From the NCBI RefSeq assembly GCF_051628905.1, contig NZ_CP157575.1, positions 3,374,336-3,438,335 on the forward strand: a stretch of 64,000 bases of DNA, written 5' to 3'. The position numbers were made by a program, and so were the translations under genes. Under the pieces are notes generated by a model that did not search any database, was not told the DNA's origin, and saw nothing but the letters and a program-made list of their open reading frames with translations. Position 1 is the stretch's first letter; each line of letters opens with the position of its first letter. The DNA comes from Asaia sp037151935 (lineage in GTDB: Bacteria > Pseudomonadota > Alphaproteobacteria > Acetobacterales > Acetobacteraceae). This document shows positions 56,049 through 64,000 of the stretch, one piece after another.

Positions 56049-56594
56049 ATGAGCGAAACCCATCTCGAAAAAGCCCTTGTCGGGGGCGGTTGCTTCTGGT
56101 GCACCGAGGCCATCTTTACCGGGTTGCGCGGCGTCAAATCCGCTCAGCCCGGCTATGCAGGCGGTCGGCGTGAAAACCCGAGCTATGAACAGGTCTGTTC
56201 GGGCGCCACCGGCCATGCAGAAGTGGTCGAGGTCGTGTTCGACCCGCAGGAAATCAGCTTCGCCGACGTGCTGAGGGTGTTCTACACCACACACGACCCG
56301 ACGCAGCTTAATCGTCAGGGGAACGATATCGGCACGCAGTACCGATCAGTGATTTTCGCTCTCGATCCGGCGCAGGATGCAATCGCCCGTCAGGTCACTC
56401 AGGAGATCGCGGGATCAGGCATCTGGGCCGATCCGATCGTTACCGAAATTGCGGGTCCGGCGGTGTTCTGGGAGGCGGAGGAGAAGCATCATGATTACTT
56501 CGCCCGTAACCCGGAGACCGCCTATTGCAGCGCTGTCGTGGCGCCGAAAGTAGCCAAGGCGCGCAAGATGTATCGCGACCGCCTCAAGGGTTGA
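56049..56594 (+). CDS. msrA: Peptide methionine sulfoxide reductase A
   Basis: Reduces methionine-S-sulfoxide in proteins, repairing oxidative damage. 181 residues with the active-site motif GGCFWC (catalytic C15, C18) followed by TEAIFTGLRGVKSAQPGYAGG, YEQVCSGATGHAEVVEV, and FYTTHDPTQLNRQGNDIGTQYRS. No recycling cysteines are evident near the C-terminus apart from AYCSAVV. It follows the CocE-type gene by 39 bases and may be co-transcribed. MsrB is not in the window. Confidence 0.96.
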   Translation: MSETHLEKALVGGGCFWCTEAIFTGLRGVKSAQPGYAGGRRENPSYEQVCSGATGHAEVVEVVFDPQEISFADVLRVFYTTHDPTQLNRQGNDIGTQYRSVIFALDPAQDAIARQVTQEIAGSGIWADPIVTEIAGPAVFWEAEEKHHDYFARNPETAYCSAVVAPKVAKARKMYRDRLKG

Positions 56595-56702
56595 GCTCGT
56601 TCCTGACGGCAATTATCGGGCTCTGCCCCCCTGAAGCAAAGCCCGCCAGTGTCCTATCGTTCGGCAAGCGTATCGTGCCGGCATCGGGTGCTCCGCGTGT
56701 CC

Positions 56703-58034
56703 TCAATAGCCTCCCGCTTCACGGTCGAGCATGAACTGGTCGGCTTCCTCATCGAAATCGAAAAGTTCGGTGTAGCGCGCCCAGTTCGTAGCGGTCATGA
56801 GCGTCTGCTCGGCATAGCCGGGTGACATGGTGGCTTCCAGCTCCTCACGGAACCGATCGGCGCCAGTGCGATGGCCGGAACGTTCGTCCAGAACCGCGCG
56901 GATGGAGCGAATGAGCGGGATGTGATGCAGCAGGGCGGTGCGCATGATTTCGCGCCGCTCGTCCTGATCGGCCTGAACGAAGCGAATACCCGCTTCCGTC
57001 ATGAGAATATCGCCGTCCTCAAGCTCTGCCAGTTCCAGAAGCTGCAGAGATTCCCCTAGTGGAAAGAGATCGTCGAGCGCCATCTGCAACCTTTCGGAGA
57101 GATGCGGCAAATCGGCGCGACCGTTGAGCGGGGCTGCGGCCAGGGTCTCAAGCAGACCAACAAGCACATTGATTGGAATCGGCGGTAGCACGAGTGCCAT
57201 GGGATGCGGTGCGGGTGTCGGTGCGCCGCTTTCCAGGCTGGCTTCAGAGACCAGCGGCGCGCGGCGGGTCATGAGCGTGTAGATATGATCGACAAATTGC
57301 CTGAAGGCGCCATCGTCACGGTTACGTGGATGAGGGAAAGGCACGGTCAATTCATGTGAGACCCGCCCCGGATTGGACGAAAACAGCAGAATGCGGTCGC
57401 ACATCAGCACGGCCTCTTCGACATTATGCGTGACCAGCATCATGGCACGGGTCGGCAAGCGCTTTTCAGACCAGAGCTCGATCAGATCCGTGCGCAGATT
57501 TTCCGCCGTCAGCATGTCGAGAGACGAGAAAGGTTCGTCCATCAGCAGCAGGTCGGGCTCCATGACCAGAGCGCGCGCCAGACCGACGCGTTGCTGCATC
57601 GAGCCGGAAAGCTCTTTTGGCAGGGCGTTTTCGTAGCCATTGAGCCCGATCAGGTCGATCAGATCGTCGCAGCGCCTCTCGCACTCGCTCCGGGGCAGGC
57701 GCTTGGCTTCGAGGCCGAGCATGATGTTCTGCTGAACGGTCAGCCATGGAAACAGCGCGAAAGACTGAAAGACCATGGCGATATCGGGCGTCGGCCCGGC
57801 AAGGGCCTGCCCTTTCCAGACAATCTCGCCCGCGCTCGCTGGTATCAGGCCCGAAGCGATGCGCAACAATGTGCTCTTGCCCGAGCCAGAGCGCCCGACA
57901 AGCCCCACGATCTCGCCCGCATGGAGGTCGAAGCTCACATCCTCGAGCACCGGCAAATCGGTGCTGCTTTGCTTTTGATAGACCTGAAGACAATTGCGGA
58001 TCGAGAGCAGGATTTCCTGCATGTCAGGCTCCAT
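56703..58034 (-). CDS. ABC importer ATPase with C-terminal AAA-associated domain
   Basis: ATPase subunit (443 residues) of a nitrate/sulfonate/taurine-class importer. Walker A GRSGSGKST at residues 47-55, Q-loop Q90, signature LSGSMQQR at 142-149 (the usual LSGGM has S in place of the second G), Walker B LLLMDEPFSSLD at 162-173, and H in VTHNVEEAV. Residues about 290-443 form the extra C-terminal domain (AAA-associated, DUF-type) with LLHHIPLIRSIRAVLDE and YAEQTLMTATNWARYTELFDFDE, shared by a group of NrtD-like ATPases. It begins 2 bases after the permease ends, so both form one operon. No binding protein gene is next to it. Confidence 0.9.
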   Translation of the reverse strand: MEPDMQEILLSIRNCLQVYQKQSSTDLPVLEDVSFDLHAGEIVGLVGRSGSGKSTLLRIASGLIPASAGEIVWKGQALAGPTPDIAMVFQSFALFPWLTVQQNIMLGLEAKRLPRSECERRCDDLIDLIGLNGYENALPKELSGSMQQRVGLARALVMEPDLLLMDEPFSSLDMLTAENLRTDLIELWSEKRLPTRAMMLVTHNVEEAVLMCDRILLFSSNPGRVSHELTVPFPHPRNRDDGAFRQFVDHIYTLMTRRAPLVSEASLESGAPTPAPHPMALVLPPIPINVLVGLLETLAAAPLNGRADLPHLSERLQMALDDLFPLGESLQLLELAELEDGDILMTEAGIRFVQADQDERREIMRTALLHHIPLIRSIRAVLDERSGHRTGADRFREELEATMSPGYAEQTLMTATNWARYTELFDFDEEADQFMLDREAGGY

Positions 58035-58036
58035 GG

Positions 58037-59740
58037 TCAGTTCTGAGAGGGTTGGATGCGTCTGCGGATCTGCACGCGCAGGGGGTGCCAGACCAGAATT
58101 TCACCGAGTGCGATGCAGAGCGTCAGCACGGCAGCCCCCAATACGACACGCGGCAGATCGCCTGTTTCGATAGCATGGGCAACATAGGCGCCGATGCCGC
58201 TGCCATCACGATTCTGCAGAGTCCAAGACGACCGCTCCGCCAAAATCAGGATCGTCCACCCCGTCATGGAGGCTGCACTGACGGCTTCGAGCAGGGCGGG
58301 GGCGAGACCGGGTAGCAGCACGCGGCTCCACCAGAGCCAGCCCTTGATCTGCAAGTTCTGGGCAGCCTGTAACAGGTCGACGGGATAGCTGCGCATACCG
58401 CGCAGGATCTGGGCCAGAAGCAGACCCTGAACGAAGAAGAAGCACAGAATGAGCGGCCATATCAGGGGCGAGAAATGCAAGGTCGTCAGCGCAAGGCATA
58501 AAACGGGGAATAGAATGTTTTTGGGATAGAGCGTCAGAAACCGGGCGGCGGCGCGTGCGATTGCGGCGCGGCGCGATGAGAGGCCGAGCCAGACGCCAAG
58601 GGGAAGCCAGAGAGCGAGCGCCAGCAGCAAGGCCAAAGTCATGCGCAAGGCGGATATAAGACTTTGCGCGACCACGATCCCTAGATCGCCAAGGTCGAGT
58701 GCATGATGCCGGTAGAAAAAACCGACAACGATCAGGAGAAGGAAAATCCCGGAGGAGAGGCCGATCAGTGGCGAGGGCGACACAGCGTGTACGACCGGAC
58801 GAAAACCCGTGCCGCCCCATCTCATATCGCCGAGCCAGGCCAGCGCACGGCGCAGTTTCTCGCCCGCTCGCTTCAGTAGCCGGGTACGGCGCCAGAATCG
58901 CAGCATCCACGGATCAGGGGCACCGTCGAAAAGAGGGCGCAATCGATAGCGATCCGCCCAGATCTGCCAGGGGAAAACCAGGCAGGAATCATAGAGAAAC
59001 GCCAAAACGCCGATCAGGAACGCCGCGAGGGTCGTTTGCCACACGGAGCCTATGGCTGCCGCCTGTGCGGCATGAGCGCCTAGCCCAGGGCGCGAGGAGA
59101 GCGCTCCGTTGACGGGCAGCATCTCGGTCGCAATCAGAACGCACCATGCGAGCGGCATGGCGCGGGCCAGAGCAGTTACACCGCCGGGAATGGCAAAAGG
59201 GGCTTCCAGCCGCCACAGGCGCTGCCAGCTTGTGAGCCCGAGACCGCGTGTCGCCTCATCGAGTGCGCGCGGTATTTGCGCCCAAGACACAAGGGCGGCG
59301 GTGGCTATGGGGGCGGCGAAGCAAAGGGAAGTCGTGCCTATTGCCGCGATTTCGAAACCCAGAAGGCGCAGGAAGGGCAGGAGGCAGAGCAGAGGCACCA
59401 TATGCATGCCGCCCAAAGCCGTACCGACTGCACCGCGCAGCACAGGGAGCTTCGCGGCGAGCAGCGCCAGAACGGCCCCGAGCAGCGAGCCGATGAGTGT
59501 CGCGCCGATCATGCGCAGGGCTGTATGGCCGAAATCGCCAAGCAGCACCTGCAACCCCGCAAGCGAGCGGAAATGCGGCGCAATCAACCCGCCATGATGA
59601 AAGGGGGTCAGACGTGACGGCAGGAAGCGCGAGAACAGGGCCAGAGCGGCGACCACAACAAGCGTGCCGACGAGCGATGCCGTCAGCCCCGATTTTCGTT
59701 CCGCTCCGCGTGTGCCGCGTCGCACCCGTAATGGCGACAT
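58037..59740 (-). CDS. ABC importer permease, duplicated two-domain type
   Basis: 567 residues from ATG 59740, with AAGGAAGGAG immediately upstream (the frame is open to 59824). Two BPD-type permease domains are fused: N-terminal half with TALRMIGATLIGSLLGAVLALLAA, the EAA-like ALDEATRGLGLTSWQRLWRLEAPFAIPG, and C-terminal half with SALRMTLALLLALALWLPLGVWLG and DLLQAAQNLQIKGWLWWSRVLLPGLAPALLEA. Each EAA loop couples to an ATPase subunit, so one such protein plus an ATPase dimer would form the transporter core. The central 90-residue linker is basic. Substrate is unknown; related two-domain permeases are grouped with nitrate/sulfonate systems. Confidence 0.9.
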   Translation of the reverse strand: MSPLRVRRGTRGAERKSGLTASLVGTLVVVAALALFSRFLPSRLTPFHHGGLIAPHFRSLAGLQVLLGDFGHTALRMIGATLIGSLLGAVLALLAAKLPVLRGAVGTALGGMHMVPLLCLLPFLRLLGFEIAAIGTTSLCFAAPIATAALVSWAQIPRALDEATRGLGLTSWQRLWRLEAPFAIPGGVTALARAMPLAWCVLIATEMLPVNGALSSRPGLGAHAAQAAAIGSVWQTTLAAFLIGVLAFLYDSCLVFPWQIWADRYRLRPLFDGAPDPWMLRFWRRTRLLKRAGEKLRRALAWLGDMRWGGTGFRPVVHAVSPSPLIGLSSGIFLLLIVVGFFYRHHALDLGDLGIVVAQSLISALRMTLALLLALALWLPLGVWLGLSSRRAAIARAAARFLTLYPKNILFPVLCLALTTLHFSPLIWPLILCFFFVQGLLLAQILRGMRSYPVDLLQAAQNLQIKGWLWWSRVLLPGLAPALLEAVSAASMTGWTILILAERSSWTLQNRDGSGIGAYVAHAIETGDLPRVVLGAAVLTLCIALGEILVWHPLRVQIRRRIQPSQN

Positions 59741-59948
59741 GCGCTCCTTCCTTGTAACTGGCTTCTCCGCTGGCCCTTTCCGCGCCCTATGCGCCACGGA
59801 AGGGGTCACAGCGTCTCGCCCCACTCAGAGCCTCGGCGCAGCCGGTCTGGACCAGCCGGTCAGGGCACAGAAACCCGCTTCCGAAAAGCCGTTCACCGAA
59901 CGGTCAGAAACTACCGGTCGTCAAACTCGTCAGACGCGGCATCTGGCT

Positions 59949-60410
59949 TCAGGGTGTCCGGGCGATACCCGTGCTGCCAAATCCGCCAGCGCCGCGAGCG
60001 GTTTCATCCAGTTCAGAAACTTCCACCCATGTCAAACGAATGACGGGGGCGAGCACGGCCTGAGCGATCCGCATGCCGCGGGAAATAACGAAATCTTCCT
60101 TGCCCGTATTGAGCACGATAACCCCGATCTCGCCGCGATAATCCTCATCGATGGTGCCGGGCGTGTTGGGCAGTGTGATGCCATGTTTCAGCGCCAGCCC
60201 CGAGCGGGGGCGGATCTGCAATTCATATCCCGCAGGCAGGCCGATTCTGAGCCCGGTGGGGATCAGAGCGCGTTCGCCCGCCTTGACGATGACGTCTGCC
60301 ATGGTGGCGGCGAGCAGATCCATGCCTGCAGCGCCGCTGCTGGCGTAATGAGGAAGGTCCAGACCTTCGGCATGGGGTAGCCTGACGAGTTCGACGGGAA
60401 GCGGTGACAT
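59949..60410 (-). CDS. dut: dUTP diphosphatase
   Basis: Hydrolyses dUTP to dUMP and pyrophosphate, keeping uracil out of DNA and supplying thymidylate precursor. 153 residues with the five trimeric dUTPase motifs: motif 1 SGAAGMDLLAA, motif 2 PRSGLALKHGI, motif 3 LPNTPGTIDEDYRGEIGVIVLN, motif 4 RGMRIAQAVLAPV, motif 5 ARGAGGFGSTG. It starts 6 bases after coaBC ends; the ribosome site CAAGG overlaps the coaBC stop, so it is the last gene of the ubiE-coaBC-dut operon. Confidence 0.97.
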   Translation of the reverse strand: MSPLPVELVRLPHAEGLDLPHYASSGAAGMDLLAATMADVIVKAGERALIPTGLRIGLPAGYELQIRPRSGLALKHGITLPNTPGTIDEDYRGEIGVIVLNTGKEDFVISRGMRIAQAVLAPVIRLTWVEVSELDETARGAGGFGSTGIARTP

Positions 60411-60416
60411 GAAGCC

Positions 60417-61619
60417 TTACCTTGGGGAAGAAGAAAAACAGGCCGCGATACGCGCGGCGAGAGCGCTTGCTACGCCTGTCTTGGGCATAGCGGGCCATGG
60501 CTCGATGGTGTCGCCATCCAGAAAAAGGATACGATTCTGCTCGCCACCGAAAACACCGGTTCCGGTGCTGACATCGTTGGCCAGCAGCCAGTCGCAGCCC
60601 TTACGTTTTTTCTTGGCGACGGCGTGATCCTGAAGCGCTTCCGTTTCCGCCGCGAAGCCGATGACGAGAGACGGGCGCCGGGCGCCGGGGCGTGAGAGTG
60701 TGGCGAGGATGTCCGGGTTTTCGACCAATGCGAGGCTGGGTGGCTCCCCCCCCGCTTTCTTGCGCTTTTGCATGGCGGTCTCGGTCACACGCCAGTCGCC
60801 GACAGCCGCAGCACAGATGGCGCAGTCGGCGGGCAGAGCGGCCTCACAGGCAGCAAGCATGTCGAGCGCCGTGATAACGTCTACGCGCATTACACCAGCA
60901 GGACAGGGTAGGGCTGTGGGGCCGCTTATGAGCGTCACCTGCGCGCCGAGTTGCGCGCAGGCAGCGGCTATTGCGTAGCCCTGCTTGCCTGACGAATGAT
61001 TGGCGATGAACCGCACAGGGTCAATCGGCTCATGGGTCGGGCCTGCGGTCACAAGAACATGGCGCCCCGAAAGAGGCTTGCGCGAAAACAGGGCGTCTTC
61101 GATAGCGCTGGCGATGGCTTCAGGCTCGCTCAGCCGACCGGGGCCGAATTCACCGCAGGCCATCTCCCCGTCATCCGGGCCTACGAACAGACAGCCGCGA
61201 GCCTGAAGAAGGCGGAGGTTTTCCTGCGTTGCCGGGTGTTGCCACATGCGCACATTCATGGCCGGGGCGATCATGACCGGTGTGTCGGTGGCCAGAAGAA
61301 GCGTCGTGGCCAGATCGTCGGCAAAGCCATGGGCCATGCGCGCCAGAAGATTGGCTGTTGCCGGGCAGATTACCAGTAGATCGGCACTGCGTGAGAGAGC
61401 GATATGGTCCATCTGGCTGTCTTCAGCCAGAGAAAGCAGCGCCGTATGAACCGGGGCGCCAGATAGCCCCTGAACCGAAAGCGGGGTGACGAAATGCGTG
61501 GCGGATTCGGTCAGGACGCATTCGACCGCAATGTCGCGCTTGCGGAGCAGCCGGATCAGTTCCAGCGATTTATAGGCGGCGATCCCGCCGCCTATGATCA
61601 GGATGACCCGCGCGCGCAT
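60417..61619 (-). CDS. coaBC: Bifunctional phosphopantothenoylcysteine synthase/decarboxylase
   Basis: Two steps of coenzyme A synthesis in one 400-residue flavoprotein. N-terminal decarboxylase (CoaC): ILIIGGGIAAYKSLELIRLLR, IALSRSADLLVICPATANLLARMAHGFADDL, APAMNVRMWQHPAT (the PAMN motif). C-terminal CTP-dependent ligase (CoaB): LSGRHVLVTAGPTHEPIDPVRFIANHSSGKQGYAIA, AAVGDWRV, and KKRKGCDWLLANDV. It lies 6 bases downstream of ubiE. Confidence 0.96.
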   Translation of the reverse strand: MRARVILIIGGGIAAYKSLELIRLLRKRDIAVECVLTESATHFVTPLSVQGLSGAPVHTALLSLAEDSQMDHIALSRSADLLVICPATANLLARMAHGFADDLATTLLLATDTPVMIAPAMNVRMWQHPATQENLRLLQARGCLFVGPDDGEMACGEFGPGRLSEPEAIASAIEDALFSRKPLSGRHVLVTAGPTHEPIDPVRFIANHSSGKQGYAIAAACAQLGAQVTLISGPTALPCPAGVMRVDVITALDMLAACEAALPADCAICAAAVGDWRVTETAMQKRKKAGGEPPSLALVENPDILATLSRPGARRPSLVIGFAAETEALQDHAVAKKKRKGCDWLLANDVSTGTGVFGGEQNRILFLDGDTIEPWPAMPKTGVASALAARIAACFSSSPR

Positions 61620-61625
61620 GAACGA

Positions 61626-62411
61626 TCAGAGCTTCCAGCCGGAATGGATGGCTGCGATCCCGCCAGAAAGATTCTGATAGCTCACCTTTTCCAGCCCGGC
61701 CTCGCGCATCATCGCGGCCAGCACATCCTGCTCGGGAAATGTACGAATGCTCTCGGCCAGATAGCGATAGCTCTCGGCGTCCTTGGCAATGATCTGGCCC
61801 ATTCTGGGCAGAACACCAAAAGACCAGGCATCGTAGATCGGCGCGAGGGCCGCGACCTGAACGCGGGAGAATTCGAGGCAGCAGAACTTGCCGCCAGGAC
61901 GCAGCACGCGACGGGCTTCACGCAGGACTGCGCTTTTATCGGTGCAATTGCGCAGGCCGAAGGCGATGGACACGCGGTCGACGCTACGATCGGGCAGCGG
62001 AATCGCTTCGGCATCGACGACGGAAAATTCGATATCGCTCAGATAGCCCTTGCTCGCTGCTCGCGAGCGGCCGACTTCGAGCATCGAGGCGTTGATATCG
62101 GTCAGCAGCGCCGGGCCGCCGTTGTTTTTCAGCCAGCCAAAGCTGATATCGCCCGTGCCCCCTGCCAGATCGAGCAGCTTGAGGTCGCGCCTCGGGGCAA
62201 GGGTGGTGATGAAAATGCGCTTCCAGACGCGGTGGATGCCGAGCGACATCACATCGTTCATGACATCGTAGCGGCCCGCTACGCTGTCGAAGACAGCGCG
62301 CACCAGCGGCTTCTTCTCGGCCTTCGGGACGGAGCGATATCCGAAATCGGTGGTCTCATCCCTCTCGCCACTGGCTGATTCGGGAAGGGGAAATGATGCG
62401 TTGTCGGTCAT
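61626..62411 (-). CDS. ubiE: Ubiquinone/menaquinone C-methyltransferase
   Basis: SAM-dependent C-methylation in ubiquinone synthesis. The 261-residue product has the UbiE/COQ5 signatures TDFGYRSVPKAEKKPLVRAVFDSVAGRYDVMNDVMSLG (in pieces: YDVMNDVMSLGIHRVWK), LLDLAGGTGDISF (SAM motif), RVSIAFGLRNCTDK and EFSRVQ. The N-terminal 20 residues are a short extra extension. First gene of ubiE-coaBC-dut; divergent from mutM with about 30 bases between starts. Confidence 0.96.
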   Translation of the reverse strand: MTDNASFPLPESASGERDETTDFGYRSVPKAEKKPLVRAVFDSVAGRYDVMNDVMSLGIHRVWKRIFITTLAPRRDLKLLDLAGGTGDISFGWLKNNGGPALLTDINASMLEVGRSRAASKGYLSDIEFSVVDAEAIPLPDRSVDRVSIAFGLRNCTDKSAVLREARRVLRPGGKFCCLEFSRVQVAALAPIYDAWSFGVLPRMGQIIAKDAESYRYLAESIRTFPEQDVLAAMMREAGLEKVSYQNLSGGIAAIHSGWKL

Positions 62412-62441
62412 GCTTCTCTGGATATAGTGTCGGCACCCAAG

Positions 62442-63311
62442 ATGCCAGAGCTACCAGAAGTTGAAACCATCCTCATTGGATTAAGGGCGGCCCTCGATGG
62501 CCGTCGTATCATCAGCACGGAGGTCAGAAACGATCTGCGCTGGCCCGTGCCTGACGATCTGTCGATACGAGCGGACGGCAAGAAGATCCGCGCAGCGACG
62601 CGTCTGGGCAAATATATGCTGATTGCCCTCATGCGCGGGCCGACCCTGCTTATTCATCTGGGAATGAGCGGGCGTATCCGCATCACGCATTCCCGACGCA
62701 AGAGCGCAGCCTATCTGCCGATGCTCCATGAGCATGTCACGCTGACGCTCGATAACGGCACTCGCATCGGCCTGGTAGACCCTAGGCGTTTCGGGTGTTT
62801 CCTGCTTCTGGACTCAGGACGTGAGCGCGAGCATCCACTTCTGGCAAGGCTGGGGGCCGATCCGCTTCTGCCGGGTTTCGACGCCGCCTATCTTGTAGCG
62901 AAGCTCGCGGGCAAGCGCTCGCCCATCAAGACCGTGCTGCTCGATCAGCATGTCGTGGCGGGGCTCGGCAATATATATGTGTCGGAAATTCTTTTTCGTG
63001 CCCGGATCAATCCAGAGAGACGCGCTGCGTCGCTTCTTGTCGATGAGGTGACACGCATCGCAGAGGTCACCCCCGCCGTGCTGGAAGAGGCTATCGGCGC
63101 CGGTGGTTCGACCCTGCGCGATTATGTCGATTCCGAAGGGAAACCGGGGGCTTTCCAGGATCTCCATCAGGTCTACGGGCGGGAGGGGGAGCCTTGCCCC
63201 GATTGTCCGGGCTATCCTGCGTGCCACGGCATTCGTCGTGTCGTTCAGGCTGGGCGTTCGAGTTTCTACTGTCCACGCCTTCAACCGCCACTTTCTTTAG
63301 AGGACGCTTGA
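62442..63311 (+). CDS. mutM: Formamidopyrimidine-DNA glycosylase
   Basis: Base-excision repair glycosylase/AP lyase removing 8-oxoguanine and formamidopyrimidines. The start must be ATG 62442 because the mature N-terminal proline of MPELPEVET is the catalytic nucleophile (the frame also has GTG 62427). 289 residues: P2, E3, beta-strand lysine region GKKIRAATRLGKYMLI, LIHLGMSGRI, FGCFLLLD, the H2TH domain (LLDQHVVAGLGNIYVSEILFRARINPER) and a C-terminal zinc finger. That finger is unusual: C252, C255, C277 are present but the fourth ligand position is L280 (YCPRLQ rather than CPRCQ), with an extra C261. Confidence 0.95.
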   Translation: MPELPEVETILIGLRAALDGRRIISTEVRNDLRWPVPDDLSIRADGKKIRAATRLGKYMLIALMRGPTLLIHLGMSGRIRITHSRRKSAAYLPMLHEHVTLTLDNGTRIGLVDPRRFGCFLLLDSGREREHPLLARLGADPLLPGFDAAYLVAKLAGKRSPIKTVLLDQHVVAGLGNIYVSEILFRARINPERRAASLLVDEVTRIAEVTPAVLEEAIGAGGSTLRDYVDSEGKPGAFQDLHQVYGREGEPCPDCPGYPACHGIRRVVQAGRSSFYCPRLQPPLSLEDA

Positions 63312-63446
63312 CTGGCAGCGTAAAACTGGACTAAAGGCGAGCCCTCCGCTGGCTCTGCGTCTCTTTTAGAGATGATTGGCTGGCATGCTTTATTGTTGTC
63401 GCAAGGCAACCTAACAAGCCGAACAGAACAGGGCTGAAGAGTAGAA

Positions 63447-63716
63447 ATGGCTAACACCGCCTCTGCGCGCAAGCGCATCCGTCAGAACGAGCGTCGCCGT
63501 GAGCGTAACGTTTCCCGCATGTCCCGCGTCCGCACCTTCGTGAAGAAGGTCGAAACGGCCATTCTTTCGGGTGACAAGAGCGCCGCCAACGATGCCCTGC
63601 GCGCAGCGCAGCCGGAAATGCAGCGCGCTGTCGGCAAGGGCGTCCTTGCTGCCAACACGGTGAGCCGCAAGCTGTCGCGCCTCTCGGCTCGCATCAAGGC
63701 TCTGGCTTCGGCCTGA
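63447..63716 (+). CDS. rpsT: Small ribosomal subunit protein bS20
   Basis: 16S rRNA-binding protein of 89 residues, entirely helical and basic: MANTASARKRIRQNERRRERNVSRMSRVRTFVKKVE, AAQPEMQRAVGKGVLAANTVSRKLSRLSARIKAL. The start follows AAGAGTAGAA. Two terminator hairpins follow before the presumed dnaA start, the gene order usual for alphaproteobacteria. Confidence 0.97.
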   Translation: MANTASARKRIRQNERRRERNVSRMSRVRTFVKKVETAILSGDKSAANDALRAAQPEMQRAVGKGVLAANTVSRKLSRLSARIKALASA

Positions 63717-63727
63717 TCGGACAAACG

Positions 63728-63752
63728 GACGCCCTTGCATTGCAGGGGCGTC
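63728..63752 (+). terminator. First hairpin after rpsT
   Basis: GACGCCCTTGCA (63728-63739) is nearly complementary to TGCAGGGGCGTC (63741-63752), followed by TTGTCT. Likely contributes to ending the rpsT message. Confidence 0.65.
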
Positions 63753-63769
63753 TTGTCTGAGACTACAAG

Positions 63770-63812
63770 AAAGAACGGGTGTGGCTATAACGCCATATCC
63801 GTTCTTTTTTTT
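63770..63812 (+). terminator. Rho-independent terminator between rpsT and dnaA
   Basis: AAAGAACGG (63770-63778) pairs with CCGTTCTTT (63799-63807), with an inner GGC/GCC stem, and runs into TTTTTTTT. A canonical intrinsic terminator. Confidence 0.88.
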
Positions 63813-63964
63813 CGCCGGGTGTCCGATTTCATGCCCGCCGGATAAGCTTGCCTCTCCCGATCCGTTTGCCCTATCCTGTGCGCCCTCTACCGGGGGTCAA
63901 AAAGGGTCGGGCTGCCCGATCGCGACGGCTCCTGTCGTGTCTTTTGTTGCAACTCGGGGGAGTG

Positions 63965-64000
63965 ATGGCAGACGAAGGGTCTCATACGGATCTTCCCGCA
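63965..64000 (+). CDS. dnaA: Probable start of chromosomal replication initiator DnaA (partial)
   Basis: Only twelve codons are in the window: ATG 63965 (or GTG 63962) reading MADEGSHTDLPA, with a GGGGGAG ribosome site just upstream. The call is by position: in alphaproteobacteria including acetic acid bacteria dnaA commonly follows rpsT. The peptide is too short to prove it. Confidence 0.5.
   Translation, partial: MADEGSHTDLPA

Overview
The window reads as a chromosomal segment of an alphaproteobacterium of the Acetobacteraceae (acetic acid bacteria). I infer this from gene order (rodZ-ispG-hisS-prfA-prmC-DUF4167; ubiE-coaBC-dut opposite mutM-rpsT, with what looks like the start of dnaA at the last bases), from the malate:quinone oxidoreductase, from the many moderately GC-rich genes, and from the IS5/IS3 relics. 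Genus cannot be fixed from sequence reading alone; an Asaia-like organism would fit. The right edge probably lies close to the replication origin because rpsT-dnaA is origin-proximal in many alphaproteobacteria.

Layout. 1-6.5 kb: housekeeping block (RodZ C-terminus, isoprenoid synthesis, His-tRNA synthetase, release factor 1 and its methylase, DUF4167) with a small secreted protein gene wedged between prfA and prmC. 6.5-12 kb: a family 2 glycosyltransferase, tRNA-Met, an MscS channel, a tiny Cas2/VapD-like protein, a phosphotransacetylase-family enzyme, a small membrane protein, an AT-rich gap and tRNA-Val. 12-19 kb: N-formylglutamate amidohydrolase, mqo, ruvX, the gatCAB operon and tRNA-Ser. 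19.2-23.0 kb: first glycan locus, AT-richer, with a methyltransferase/coiled-coil/glycosyltransferase fusion and a second glycosyltransferase. 23.3-24.1 kb: decayed IS5-family element. 24.5-27.2 kb: proP and an AI-2E-family permease. 27.6-29.1 kb: truncated dehydrogenase remnant against an IS3-family element. 29.2-34 kb: tRNA-Cys, TolC-family protein, valS. 34-40.3 kb: iron-uptake cluster of two TonB-dependent siderophore receptors with a Sel1-repeat gene and Fur-like sites. 40.4-45.8 kb: second glycan locus on the minus strand (GT4-RgpF protein, methyltransferase with repeat-bearing coiled coil, sugar epimerase). 46-46.85 kb: second decayed IS5-family element. 46.8-52 kb: a decayed, mostly periplasmic/hypothetical region with two pseudogenes. 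52-59.8 kb: ilvD, a CocE-type hydrolase, msrA and an ABC importer. 59.9-64 kb: dut-coaBC-ubiE operon opposite mutM, rpsT and the presumed dnaA start.

The most interesting structural signal is that the two glycan loci sit on opposite strands and each is bordered by an IS5-type relic whose outer end carries the identical 16-bp sequence AGGGCCTGTTAGGTCT in inverted orientation (24108-24123 and 45961-45976). Flipping the 21.9 kb between them would put all five glycan genes on one strand, next to each other, so one surface-polysaccharide locus may have been split by an inversion. Both loci contain a methyltransferase fused to a long coiled coil, an arrangement that recalls the known O-antigen chain-terminating, chain-length-measuring protein WbdD; this parallel is inference.

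A second theme is decay by single in-frame nonsense codons: the porin gene, the ankyrin-like/DUF1835-like gene, IS3 OrfB and the IS5 transposases are each readable in essentially one frame but cut by TAG or TGA codons.
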